From Peptoniphilaceae bacterium (GTDB lineage Bacteria; Bacillota; Clostridia; Tissierellales; Peptoniphilaceae), in assembly GCA_910589545.1 (NCBI GenBank), contig CAJUSY010000011.1:1-18981 (forward strand): a stretch of 18,981 nt of DNA, read 5' to 3'. Within the stretch, counting starts at the first letter, position 1. Every line of letters starts with the position of its first letter. The notes beneath the pieces are model-generated. The model searched no databases and was not told the DNA's origin. It saw only the letters and a list, made by a program, of their open reading frames with translations. This document shows, piece after piece, positions 1 to 6,492 of this stretch. The translations under genes were made by a program, and so were the position numbers.

Positions 1-316
1 ATAGAATAACCCAAAAGATTAAATTCCCCATAATTTTATCAACTGTTTTTTGGTCGCTCTTTCCTATAGCTCTTGATAAAACCGATGCTGACCCTACACC
101 AATTAGGGTAGATACTCCGCTATTGAAAAAAGTAAGTGGCATAGCGACACCACAAGCTGTCATTGCAGTTTGCCCTATAATATTTCCTGCAAAAATTCCA
201 TCCATAAGTGGATAAAGACCTATTACTATCATTCCTATTACAGCAGGGATAGATAATTGAAAAAGTAGGTCTATAGGTCTTTTGCTTAATAATTGTTCTT
301 TCATATCTTGTTTCAA
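1..316 (-). CDS. MATE-family multidrug/Na+ antiporter, N-terminal part (cut by window edge)
   Basis: The first ~105 residues of an integral-membrane exporter are visible; the rest lies beyond position 1. The start chosen is TTG at 316, because AGGAG at 325-329 sits 8 bases before it; the in-frame ATG at 304 would be about 20 bases from that site. The protein opens with a short charged stretch (KQDMKEQLLSKRPI), then a hydrophobic helix beginning DLLFQLSIPAVIGMIV, the motif LYPLMDGIFAG, and a second hydrophobic region with GVSTLIGVGSASVLSRAIG. This pattern of 'PA..G..V..LY...D..F.G' followed by G-x-G-S-A is characteristic of MATE transporters, which expel cationic drugs or metabolites using Na+ or H+ gradients. 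Its ribosome binding site overlaps the stop codon of the ECF ATPase gene, so it is the last visible gene of the TetR-ECF operon. The substrate cannot be inferred. Confidence 0.85.
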   Translation of the reverse strand, partial: MKQDMKEQLLSKRPIDLLFQLSIPAVIGMIVIGLYPLMDGIFAGNIIGQTAMTACGVAMPLTFFNSGVSTLIGVGSASVLSRAIGKSDQKTVDKIMGNLIFWVIL

Positions 317-328
317 AAAATCAACTCC

Positions 329-1777
329 TTACACAATCAGTCCATCTTTAATAAATTTCAAAATATCTTTTTCATGTCCTTGAACATATACTTTCTTATA
401 TCCATCTTCTTCAAGCATTAACACAGAATTACAAACTTTAAAAATAAGTTCTATATCATGAGTTATTATGGCAAAAGGATATATTTTTGAATATCTTTTT
501 ATTATTTCAGAAATATCATTCATCCTCTTGTAATCTAAACCTGACGTAGGTTCATCAAGAATTATTAGTTTTCTACCACTTAAACAAGCAGTTAATAGTG
601 CAAGTCTTTGTTTTTGTCCACCAGATAGATTTTGTGGATGGTCATACCTATTTTCCCAAAGGTCAATATGTTTTAATTCGTTTCTAAGTCTATTTAAATA
701 TTCAACGTCATTAATTCTATCTTTTTGTAAAAGCTCATTTTCCACTGTATCAAAAAATATTTGGTATTCTACATCTTGCATCATATAATAAGCGTTTCTT
801 AATCTTTCTTTTTTATTTCTCCCAAAGCTTGTCTTGCCTTTAAAGTTTAATAAACCAGCTAAAGATCTTGCAAGAGTCGTTTTACCTACTCCATTTTTAC
901 CTATAATCGCCATTATCTCATTTTCATATAAGCTTATATTTAAATTTTTTATTAATTCTTTTTTACCAATAGAAATACCAACTCCTCTTATATCCTCAAC
1001 TACATTTTTGCAATTATCAATATTTTCAGATAGCAAAAAATTATAGTTAGTTGTTCTTAAAGAGTAATTTTTACAATCCTCTTCTGTTAATTCACCTTTT
1101 TTAAAGACTTTTTCGATTTTACCATCTTTCATATACAGAAAACGATCATATAAATCATTTAAATAGAACAATCTATGCTCAGATATTATTATCGTTTTTC
1201 CTAAGGATTTTAATTTTTCAAGAATATTCTTAAGTTCGACTATTCCCCTATAGTCTAAATTTGATGATGGTTCATCAAAGAAAATTATTTTAGTATCATA
1301 AACAAGAGTAGATGAGATAGCAACTTTTTGCTTTTGTCCACCTGATAAAGAATTGATATTTCTATATTTTAAATTTTCAATTCCCATCACACTCAAAGAG
1401 TCATCAACTCTTTTCTTTAATCCTGAAAGCTCCATTCCTAAATTTTCTCCAACAAAGGCAAGCTCATCCTCAACAATATTTGCGAAAAACTGATCTGTTG
1501 GATTTTGAAAAACATTTCCTATATATTTTGCCAATTCTCCGTTGTTATATTGCGAAATATTTTTTCCTAAAATAGATACTTGTCCATATAATTGTCCTTG
1601 ATAATGATTCGGAATTAAACCATTTAATATTCTTGTTAGCGTGGTTTTTCCACAACCAGATAAACCACTTATAACAACAAGTTCCCCTTCTTTAATATTT
1701 AGCTCTATATCTTTTAAAATTACCTTATCATTTCCGTCATAAGAGAATTTTTTAATATCTGCTTCTATTACATTCAT
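329..1777 (-). CDS. ECF transporter double ATPase (fused EcfA-EcfA')
   Basis: A 482-residue soluble protein with two complete ABC ATPase domains in tandem, the energising module of an energy-coupling factor importer. Domain 1: Walker A GLSGCGKTT (38-46), Q-loop Q91, signature LSGGQKQK (144-151), Walker B IIFFDE (164-169), H-loop H201. Domain 2: Walker A GKNGVGKTT (293-301), Q-loop Q334, signature LSGGQKQR (384-391), Walker B LIILDEP (404-410). All catalytic elements look intact in both halves. The chosen start is ATG at 1777 behind GGAGG; a GTG codon 12 bases upstream is in frame but contains that ribosome binding site. The start overlaps the EcfT stop (ATGA), indicating translational coupling. 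Fused ATPases of this size are common in dedicated ECF systems, as opposed to separate EcfA1/EcfA2 in shared systems. The dedicated S and T subunits lie immediately upstream. Confidence 0.93.
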   Translation of the reverse strand: MNVIEADIKKFSYDGNDKVILKDIELNIKEGELVVISGLSGCGKTTLTRILNGLIPNHYQGQLYGQVSILGKNISQYNNGELAKYIGNVFQNPTDQFFANIVEDELAFVGENLGMELSGLKKRVDDSLSVMGIENLKYRNINSLSGGQKQKVAISSTLVYDTKIIFFDEPSSNLDYRGIVELKNILEKLKSLGKTIIISEHRLFYLNDLYDRFLYMKDGKIEKVFKKGELTEEDCKNYSLRTTNYNFLLSENIDNCKNVVEDIRGVGISIGKKELIKNLNISLYENEIMAIIGKNGVGKTTLARSLAGLLNFKGKTSFGRNKKERLRNAYYMMQDVEYQIFFDTVENELLQKDRINDVEYLNRLRNELKHIDLWENRYDHPQNLSGGQKQRLALLTACLSGRKLIILDEPTSGLDYKRMNDISEIIKRYSKIYPFAIITHDIELIFKVCNSVLMLEEDGYKKVYVQGHEKDILKFIKDGLIV

Positions 1778-2454
1778 ATTGACCTCCACAATAAGAAAAT
1801 AGCTAAAAGTAAGAATACGATATCAAAAAATTTAAAAGTTATTTTATGATAATTAGTCCTTTCCCCTCTATATTCTGCTCCTTTAGATATAATAGATGAA
1901 GTCAAAGTTTCACTCACTTGCAAACATTTATAGATAAGAGGGATGAAGTAAAGTTCAAAAGACCTAACAGGATGGAGGGGACTTAATCTTAGCCCCCTTA
2001 CCTTCATGCCATTCTTTATTTCTTTAATCCTTAACCCCATCTCTGATATAAACTTCATTCCTATCACTATGCTTAGAGCAAACACATTTGGAATGTGTAA
2101 AAACTTAAGTGAACTCATCATTTTAAGTGGTGATGTATTCACAAGAATACCGCCAATAATAAATATCGGAAAGAGTTTTAATACGATTTCTACAAGACCT
2201 AAAATTGCATTTCCACCTATTCCTAAGTCTATAATAGTTAATGTTTTGCCAACAATTAACAAGATAAGAACTGTTGCTAGTTGTTTAATAAATTGTTTTA
2301 AGGAAAAAGTTAAGGTTAGAAACATTGATATTCCTATCATAATATAGTAGCCAATATCATCTGTTATAAATAATATAATCGAAAACGCTAAAATTAAAAC
2401 AAATAAGATTATAGGATTTACAAGACAGTTGTCATCTCTCCTTATGTTTTCCAT
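1774..2454 (-). CDS. ECF transporter transmembrane subunit (EcfT)
   Basis: A 226-residue membrane protein with about five hydrophobic helices: two near the N terminus (residues ~13-45), further ones around 60-75, 85-105 and 120-135, and a final helix close to the C terminus (FFDIVFLLLAIFLLW). EcfT proteins carry two short Arg-Gly motifs in cytoplasmic coupling helices that dock on the ATPases; the candidates here are MKVRGLR (~residue 150) and EYRGERT (~residue 195). The start ATG at 2454 overlaps the TAA of the S-component gene (TAATG), with AGGA a few bases before it. The stop overlaps the start of the ATPase gene. Its position between S component and ATPase completes a self-contained ECF importer. 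No truncation or odd residue is apparent. Confidence 0.88.
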   Translation of the reverse strand: MENIRRDDNCLVNPIILFVLILAFSIILFITDDIGYYIMIGISMFLTLTFSLKQFIKQLATVLILLIVGKTLTIIDLGIGGNAILGLVEIVLKLFPIFIIGGILVNTSPLKMMSSLKFLHIPNVFALSIVIGMKFISEMGLRIKEIKNGMKVRGLRLSPLHPVRSFELYFIPLIYKCLQVSETLTSSIISKGAEYRGERTNYHKITFKFFDIVFLLLAIFLLWRSI

Positions 2455-3032
2455 TACAATATTCCTGATTTTTTACTCTTTTTAAAAAACTTATTATTTA
2501 TATATAATCCAAATCTTCCTGCTATTAATACCAAAACGATATTAATGCCTATTGAGATTAGCATTGCCTTTGGTGTAAAAAAGGCATCCATAAAGGCAGC
2601 CTGTTCTTTTGTAAATACGCTAAAAACTTCAACAATTTTTTCTGGTCCAAGTAATCTTACAAATGTCATTGCATGCATTGAAATAACAAACATTCCAGCA
2701 GATAATGCTAAGGCAACTCTATTATCATTTTTATAGTTACCTATAATTAATTCTGCTACAATAGCTGCGATGGCATTTACTATAAGCATTGGCCAATATC
2801 CACTTAATGCATAAAATACACCCAGCAACATGAAAAATATAAAAGCTATTCCTCTTTTTTGTAATTTTTTAGCCATAATTATAAATGGCGGAGCTACTAC
2901 AAAGGAAGAAAATCCTGCCGCTATATATAAGGATAAAGTTCCTAACATTCCTGTTGCTGTTGATACAGCCATGTTTAATATAAACGCCACTACTGTAAAA
3001 ATTGTAACTTGTACGATATCTTTTAATTTCAT
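2454..3032 (-). CDS. ECF transporter substrate-binding S component, Trep_Strep/MptD type
   Basis: A 192-residue, strongly hydrophobic protein with about five to six membrane helices and a basic C-terminal tail (NNKFFKKSKKSGIL). The sequence style (MKLKDIVQVTIFTVVAF, repeated small residues in helices, VAPPFIIMAKKLQKRG between helices 2 and 3) matches the Trep_Strep/MptD family of putative ECF S components, which pair with a dedicated EcfT and fused ATPase exactly as here. The family's substrate is not established to my knowledge, so none is assigned. Translation starts at ATG 3032 after GGAGG; an in-frame TTG at 3044 includes that ribosome binding site and is rejected. The gap of 51 bases to the TetR gene upstream has no terminator or evident promoter, so it is probably cotranscribed with the regulator. 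Confidence 0.82.
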   Translation of the reverse strand: MKLKDIVQVTIFTVVAFILNMAVSTATGMLGTLSLYIAAGFSSFVVAPPFIIMAKKLQKRGIAFIFFMLLGVFYALSGYWPMLIVNAIAAIVAELIIGNYKNDNRVALALSAGMFVISMHAMTFVRLLGPEKIVEVFSVFTKEQAAFMDAFFTPKAMLISIGINIVLVLIAGRFGLYINNKFFKKSKKSGIL

Positions 3033-3083
3033 ATAAACCTCCAATTTAAGATATGTTTTTTCTTTCTGAGTAAACCCTAAGAT

Positions 3084-3656
3084 TTACTTAGCATTATTAT
3101 CTAAGATAATTCCTATCATTTTTTTTAATGCAAGTTTGTTCTTCACAAAATTTTCTCTTGCATTTAGAACTTCACAACCTAGAATAAATGTGTTAATAAA
3201 ATCAGTTATTAATTCGATAGCTCCACTTAATTCACCTCTTACATCTTCATCAAATAACATTAAAATACTATCAGATGATGATTTTTTTAGTTTCTTATAT
3301 AAGTCTTTTAACTTATCGTCATGATTTAATTCCTGCAAAAACATTGCATAAATTGAAACATAGTCACTCTGATATAGCATTTTTTCTAAAATAATCTCAG
3401 ATAAAACTTCGCTAAAATCCTGACTTGTTTTATTCATCTCATCATAGATTATCTTCTCTCTGTATTTATTTCCTTCTAACATAATGTCGTATAAAATTTC
3501 ATGGGTAGAACCATAATGATGATACAAACCACCTCTAGAAAGCCCAGTAGCTTCCATAATGTCATTCATAACTGTATTTCTAAATCCCTTATCCAAAAAA
3601 ACTTTAATAGCTGCTTGTCTAATCTGCTTTTTTCTTTCATCAGCTTCCATTTTCAT
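3084..3656 (-). CDS. TetR/AcrR-family transcriptional regulator of the ECF-MATE operon
   Basis: A 190-residue protein. Residues ~8-55 form the TetR DNA-binding domain: RKKQIRQAAIKVFLDKG, then the helix-turn-helix IMEATGLSRGGLYHHYGS, which is close to the family's core signature. The remainder is an all-helical ligand-binding and dimerisation domain. The start is taken as ATG 3656, 11 bases after GGAGG; a second in-frame ATG follows two codons later, and the upstream TTG at 3674 contains the ribosome binding site. The gene is the first of the operon TetR-S-T-ATPase-MATE. A perfect inverted repeat (3675-3692) lies between its promoter and start codon, so autorepression with coordinate control of the transporters is the likely circuit. 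The inducer is unknown; a substrate of the adjacent transporters is a reasonable guess. Confidence 0.92.
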   Translation of the reverse strand: MKMEADERKKQIRQAAIKVFLDKGFRNTVMNDIMEATGLSRGGLYHHYGSTHEILYDIMLEGNKYREKIIYDEMNKTSQDFSEVLSEIILEKMLYQSDYVSIYAMFLQELNHDDKLKDLYKKLKKSSSDSILMLFDEDVRGELSGAIELITDFINTFILGCEVLNARENFVKNKLALKKMIGIILDNNAK

Positions 3657-3674
3657 TTCATAAATAACCTCCAA

Positions 3675-3692
3675 ACCGACATGCTTGTCGGT
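3675..3692. promoter_or_regulatory. TetR-type operator, 7-bp arms
   Basis: Perfect inverted repeat ACCGACA-TGCT-TGTCGGT (18 bp). It lies just downstream of the -10 box and covers the probable transcription start, ending directly before the TetR ribosome binding site. The location and the ACCGACA/TGTCGGT half-sites are typical of TetR-family operators. Binding would block initiation of the whole ECF-MATE operon. Confidence 0.85.
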
Positions 3693-3695
3693 ATT

Positions 3696-3724
3696 ATTGT
3701 ATCAACTCTGATAATCATTGTCAA
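3696..3724 (-). promoter_or_regulatory. Sigma-70 promoter of the TetR-ECF-MATE operon
   Basis: On the minus strand, a perfect -35 box TTGACA (3719-3724) is followed after 17 bases by the -10 box TACAAT (3696-3701). This is the strongest promoter match in the window. It directs transcription into the TetR gene through the operator at 3675-3692. Confidence 0.88.
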
Positions 3725-3742
3725 TAGCTTCGCTTATACTTC

Positions 3743-3771
3743 TTTATTAATTTCTTTAAATGCGGTATAAT
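3743..3771 (+). promoter_or_regulatory. Possible mobC-relaxase promoter
   Basis: On the plus strand, a perfect -10 box TATAAT lies at 3766-3771, but the hexamer 17 bases upstream (TTTATT, 3743-3748) matches the -35 consensus poorly. It is the best candidate in front of mobC, diverging from the TetR promoter, and would give a leader of about 170 bases containing all the inverted repeats listed below. Confidence 0.3.
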
Positions 3772-3786
3772 TAACAGAAATTAATA

Positions 3787-3894
3787 AACGCTTAACGCTT
3801 ATAACTTTAATAGCAAGCACAGTAAGTGAGTACCCACTTACGAAAAATTGATGAAGCAGAACCTTTATGGTCTGCTTCTTTTTTTATCAATTTT
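3787..3894 (+). other. Candidate origin of transfer (oriT) upstream of mobC
   Basis: This non-coding stretch combines elements typical of a relaxase recognition region. Two tandem AACGCTTA repeats start 7 bases apart (3787-3794, 3794-3801). A near-perfect 20-bp palindrome GTAAGTG-AGTACC-CACTTAC follows at 3822-3841. Then comes a nested hairpin: outer arms AAAATTGAT (3844-3852) and ATCAATTTT (3886-3894) around inner arms at 3853-3878. It sits directly before the mobC-relaxase pair, where MOBP systems usually keep oriT. No nic site can be named from sequence alone. Confidence 0.42.
3853..3885 (+). terminator. Terminator-like hairpin in the mobC leader
   Basis: GAAGCAGAACC pairs with GGTCTGCTTC (one bulged A, loop TTTAT) and is followed at once by seven T residues (3879-3885). 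On the plus strand this has the form of a Rho-independent terminator, yet it stands 64 bases before mobC. It could be a leader attenuator, a block against read-through from outside the element, or part of the oriT structure. Confidence 0.55.
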
Positions 3895-3900
3895 ACCTTG

Positions 3901-3916
3901 TTAGGGAGAACCCTAA
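3901..3916. repeat. Inverted repeat in the mobC leader
   Basis: TTAGGG-AGAA-CCCTAA, with 6-bp perfect arms and a 4-base loop, lies 20 bases before the mobC ribosome binding site. It may bind MobC or another repressor, or fold in the leader RNA. The function is inferred from location only. Confidence 0.45.
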
Positions 3917-3948
3917 GACCCCAATATTTTATGATAAGGAGATATACT

Positions 3949-4305
3949 ATGGATAATAGAAAGAGAAAAAATCAGCTTAAAATATATTTAACAGATGAAG
4001 AAAAAGAAGTTTTTGAAAAGAAAATGAAACTTGCTAATTGCAAAACTATGTCTCACTTTCTTAGAAAATGTGTGTTGGAAAAAGAAATTTATATTGTAGA
4101 CCTAGAACCATTTAGAGATCTTCAATGGCTACTTTCAAATGCAACAAATAACATAAACCAGATTGCAAAAGCTACTAATATAACGGGTGTTATTTACAAA
4201 AAAGATATTGACTATATGAGAGAAAAAATAGAAAAATTATCAAAAGAAATATGGCAGATCCATTCCCTACTTCTTAACAAATCAAAAGAAAGTTCTGGTG
4301 ATTAG
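3949..4305 (+). CDS. mobC: Relaxosome accessory protein MobC
   Basis: A 118-residue basic protein. The N terminus (RKRKNQLKIYLTDEEKEVFEKKM, then KTMSHFLRKCVLEKEI) has the strand-helix-helix look of a ribbon-helix-helix DNA-binding domain. The C-terminal part, with SNATNNINQIAKATN (~residues 63-77), is the conserved block of the MobC family. MobC proteins bind oriT and help the relaxase melt and nick it. The start is ATG 3949, with AGGAG 7 bases upstream; the open frame extends back to 3826 through the hairpin region, but that extension has no ribosome binding site and codes for an unconserved-looking stretch. The relaxase start follows one base after the mobC stop codon, so the two are translationally coupled. 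Confidence 0.88.
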   Translation: MDNRKRKNQLKIYLTDEEKEVFEKKMKLANCKTMSHFLRKCVLEKEIYIVDLEPFRDLQWLLSNATNNINQIAKATNITGVIYKKDIDYMREKIEKLSKEIWQIHSLLLNKSKESSGD

Positions 4306-4306
4306 T

Positions 4307-5638
4307 ATGGCAATTACAAAAATACATCCTATAAAATCAACTCTAAATTTGGCAATAGATTACATCACTAAGAGCGAAAAAACCGATGAAAAAGTCTTGG
4401 TATCTTCATTCAAATGTCATCCATCTACTGCCCATATTCAATTTTTTAAAACTCGAGAAGATAATGATACTAAAGGAACAGTTTTGGCTAGACATTTAAT
4501 CCAATCTTTTCTACCAGGAGAGGTTGAACCTATAAAAGCACACGAAATAGGAATGGAATTATGTAAGAAAATTTTAAAAGAAGATTATGAATTTGTTCTT
4601 GCAACTCATATAGATAGAGGGCATATTCATAACCATATTATTTTTAATAATGTTAATTACAAGACTGGCAAATGCTACCAATCTAATAAGAAATCTTACC
4701 ATAAAATTAGGTATCAAAGTGACGAATTATGTAAAGAAAATAAGCTTTCAGTCATTGATAAATACTATGAAGCTTATAAAAGAAAATATAAAACTTCTGG
4801 TAAATCCTGGTATGAATATGACCAAAACAAGAAAGGAAACTCTTGGAAATCTAAACTACAATTTGATATAGATAGAACGATTAATAAGTCTAACTCGTGG
4901 GAAGAGTTTTTAGAAAATATGAAAACTCTTGATTATGAAATTAAGTTTGGTAAACATATTGCTTTTCGTCATAAAGATAAGCAAAGATTTACAAGAGCTA
5001 AGACTATCGGGGAAGATTATACTGAAGAAAAAATCAAAGAAAGAATAGATTTAGCAATTAAAAATAAAGCTAATCATACTAAAAAGCGTGTAGGAAATGT
5101 TATTGATATATCTACTAATGAAAAAGTACAATCCTCTAAAGGTTACGAAGTCTGGGCAAGAAAACACAATATCAAAACAATGGCTGATTCAATAATTAAA
5201 TTAAGAGAACAAGGAATTAATTCAATCACTCAGCTCGATGGTCTAATCAAAAAATCTGCTGAAAATAGACAAGATTTATTAGATAAAATAAAGAAAATTG
5301 AAACTGAAATGAAGAGTTTATCCCAAGATATGGAAAATATAAATACTGTAAATAAGTATCGTGAAATCTACAAATACCATAAGAAAAATCCTGAAGATAA
5401 ACAATTTGCTGAAGAATATTATAGCGAACTTTCCGTCTACAAAATATCTGCTAAAGAAATCTTAGAAAGCTATAAAAAACTACCAAACACAAAAGAAATA
5501 TTAACCAAACTCGATAAATTGCAAGAAAAAAAGAACACCCTTATGCAAGAGTATTCTTTGAATAAAGAACAATTTTCTGACCTTGTTAAGTATAGGAAAA
5601 ACTATGAAAATTATTATGGAAAGGAAGTGGAGAGATAA
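4307..5638 (+). CDS. MOBP-type relaxase/mobilization nuclease (MobA/VirD2 family)
   Basis: A 443-residue DNA-nicking enzyme that cuts oriT and stays bound to the 5' end during transfer. Seen in sequence: a candidate catalytic tyrosine Y19 in LAIDYIT (motif I), RHLIQSF (residues 62-68, motif II-like), and the metal-binding histidine triad in HIDRGHIHNH (101-110, motif III). After the nuclease domain (to ~residue 250) comes a Lys/Glu-rich helical region (~290-440) likely to be coiled coil. The start is ATG 4307, the usual MAITKI opening; an in-frame GTG at 4298 is a weaker alternative. No strong Shine-Dalgarno is present, consistent with coupling to mobC. The protein ends in KEVER, resembling the ends of the SSB-like and helicase proteins encoded opposite. 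No further gene follows on this strand. Confidence 0.93.
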   Translation: MAITKIHPIKSTLNLAIDYITKSEKTDEKVLVSSFKCHPSTAHIQFFKTREDNDTKGTVLARHLIQSFLPGEVEPIKAHEIGMELCKKILKEDYEFVLATHIDRGHIHNHIIFNNVNYKTGKCYQSNKKSYHKIRYQSDELCKENKLSVIDKYYEAYKRKYKTSGKSWYEYDQNKKGNSWKSKLQFDIDRTINKSNSWEEFLENMKTLDYEIKFGKHIAFRHKDKQRFTRAKTIGEDYTEEKIKERIDLAIKNKANHTKKRVGNVIDISTNEKVQSSKGYEVWARKHNIKTMADSIIKLREQGINSITQLDGLIKKSAENRQDLLDKIKKIETEMKSLSQDMENINTVNKYREIYKYHKKNPEDKQFAEEYYSELSVYKISAKEILESYKKLPNTKEILTKLDKLQEKKNTLMQEYSLNKEQFSDLVKYRKNYENYYGKEVER

Positions 5639-5658
5639 AAAGATATAAGCGGATAAAA

Positions 5659-5682
5659 GACTGTGTAAAATTTTGTGTATAG
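5659..5682. repeat. Possible solo terminal repeat of an IS256-family element
   Basis: A short stretch just after the relaxase, containing GACTGTGTAAAA and two TTGTGTA/TGTGTA-like repeats, resembles the terminal inverted repeats of IS256-family insertion sequences (ends with TGTGTAAAA). No transposase remnant accompanies it. The resemblance is from memory and may be chance in AT-rich DNA. Confidence 0.25.
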
Positions 5683-5757
5683 AAACCTCCTCTTTAATTT
5701 AATTATAACATTAACTATAATTTATTTTCTATTACTTGATATATCACTTTAAATGAG

Positions 5758-5787
5758 CAAAAAAATAAAGGCAGTCCGAAGACTGCC
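5758..5787 (-). terminator. Rho-independent terminator of the topoisomerase-to-SSB operon
   Basis: On the minus strand, GGCAGTC-TTCG-GACTGCC (stem 5770-5787, seven perfect pairs, stable UUCG-type loop) is followed by TTTATTTTTTT. It lies six bases after the SSB-like stop codon. The plus-strand side lacks a proper T run, so it serves mainly the leftward operon, although it may also hinder read-through from the convergent relaxase operon. Confidence 0.92.
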
Positions 5788-5792
5788 GATAT

Positions 5793-6449
5793 TTATCTTT
5801 CTGCACCTTTACTATGGTCTTTCTTAGTTGACTTAGTTTTGTCATCTGTCTTAAAGCTTTTTATTTGCCCTAATATTGACTTTTTATCCTTGTATTGACT
5901 CTTTACTTGCTCTTTTGCTTTTAAGAGCTTAGAAGAGAAAATACGAACGTTTTTATGTTCCTTTCCGTTGTTGTCAATACTTATTTTTACTTGTCCGAAG
6001 ATTTTAACAAAATCTCCTTGATTTAGGTTCTCTAAATCTTTTGTCTTATCTCCATATGCTGAACAATTTGTATATACCTTATTCCCATCGTCATCTTTTG
6101 AAACAATTGAAAAGTTACTTACTTTAAATTTTTCTCCATTAGCATTTTCTCTTTCAAGATTTTCTACTTTTCCAGATATATTACCCACGAGATTTATGAG
6201 GTCGTTTTTTTCTTCAATTTCATTGGTATTTTCAACAATCTTACCTTGTTCTTTCATATCATCAATCATATAGTCAAAGTCATCACTTAGTAGACCTGTA
6301 GTGTCATTGTTCATATATAAAACATAGACTTCTTCAAGTGCCTTTTCATCATTAACACCTTTTTCTATACTCACAAGTGCTTTTATAAAATCCTTGTAAT
6401 TATCATTCATCATTTCTTCTAAGTTTTCTCTAATATCTTTGTATTCCAT
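5793..6449 (-). CDS. SSB-like OB-fold protein of the conjugative element
   Basis: A 218-residue acidic protein in three parts. Residues 1-80 are helical and acidic (EEVYVLYMNNDTTGLLSDDFDYMIDDM). Residues ~85-175 form an OB fold of SSB type: INLVGNISGKVE, FSIVSKDDDGNKVYTNCSAYG, LNQGDFVKIFGQVKI, KNVRIFSSKLL. A lysine-rich tail ends in KGAER. It would coat single-stranded DNA during transfer or replication of the element. The usual acidic SSB tip (DDDIPF) is absent; the last 28 residues (191-218) match the tail of the upstream helicase instead. The start ATG 6449 follows GGGGG in a normal position. It is the last gene of the operon, 43 bases after the helicase stop, with an intervening hairpin. 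Confidence 0.8.
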   Translation of the reverse strand: MEYKDIRENLEEMMNDNYKDFIKALVSIEKGVNDEKALEEVYVLYMNNDTTGLLSDDFDYMIDDMKEQGKIVENTNEIEEKNDLINLVGNISGKVENLERENANGEKFKVSNFSIVSKDDDGNKVYTNCSAYGDKTKDLENLNQGDFVKIFGQVKISIDNNGKEHKNVRIFSSKLLKAKEQVKSQYKDKKSILGQIKSFKTDDKTKSTKKDHSKGAER

Positions 6450-6472
6450 ATTTTCCCCCTTGTACTAAATAA

Positions 6473-6491
6473 GGAGAGCCTTTAGCCCTCC
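6473..6491 (-). promoter_or_regulatory. Intercistronic hairpin between helicase and SSB-like genes
   Basis: In minus-strand RNA, GGAGGGC-UAAAG-GCUCUCC pairs with one G-U, immediately after the helicase stop codon. The following UUAUUUA is too weak a U run for a convincing terminator, so it more likely tunes read-through or mRNA stability between the two genes. Confidence 0.5.
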
Positions 6492-6492
6492 T

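Noticed and set aside
3501..3770. Plus-strand open frame overlapping the TetR gene start and promoter
   Set aside because: It crosses the helix-turn-helix coding region, operator and promoter of the TetR gene, and has no ribosome binding site or recognisable domain.
3826..3948. N-terminal extension of the MobC frame
   Set aside because: It runs through the palindrome and the terminator-like hairpin, has no ribosome binding site, and a strong one (AGGAG) stands 7 bases before the ATG at 3949.
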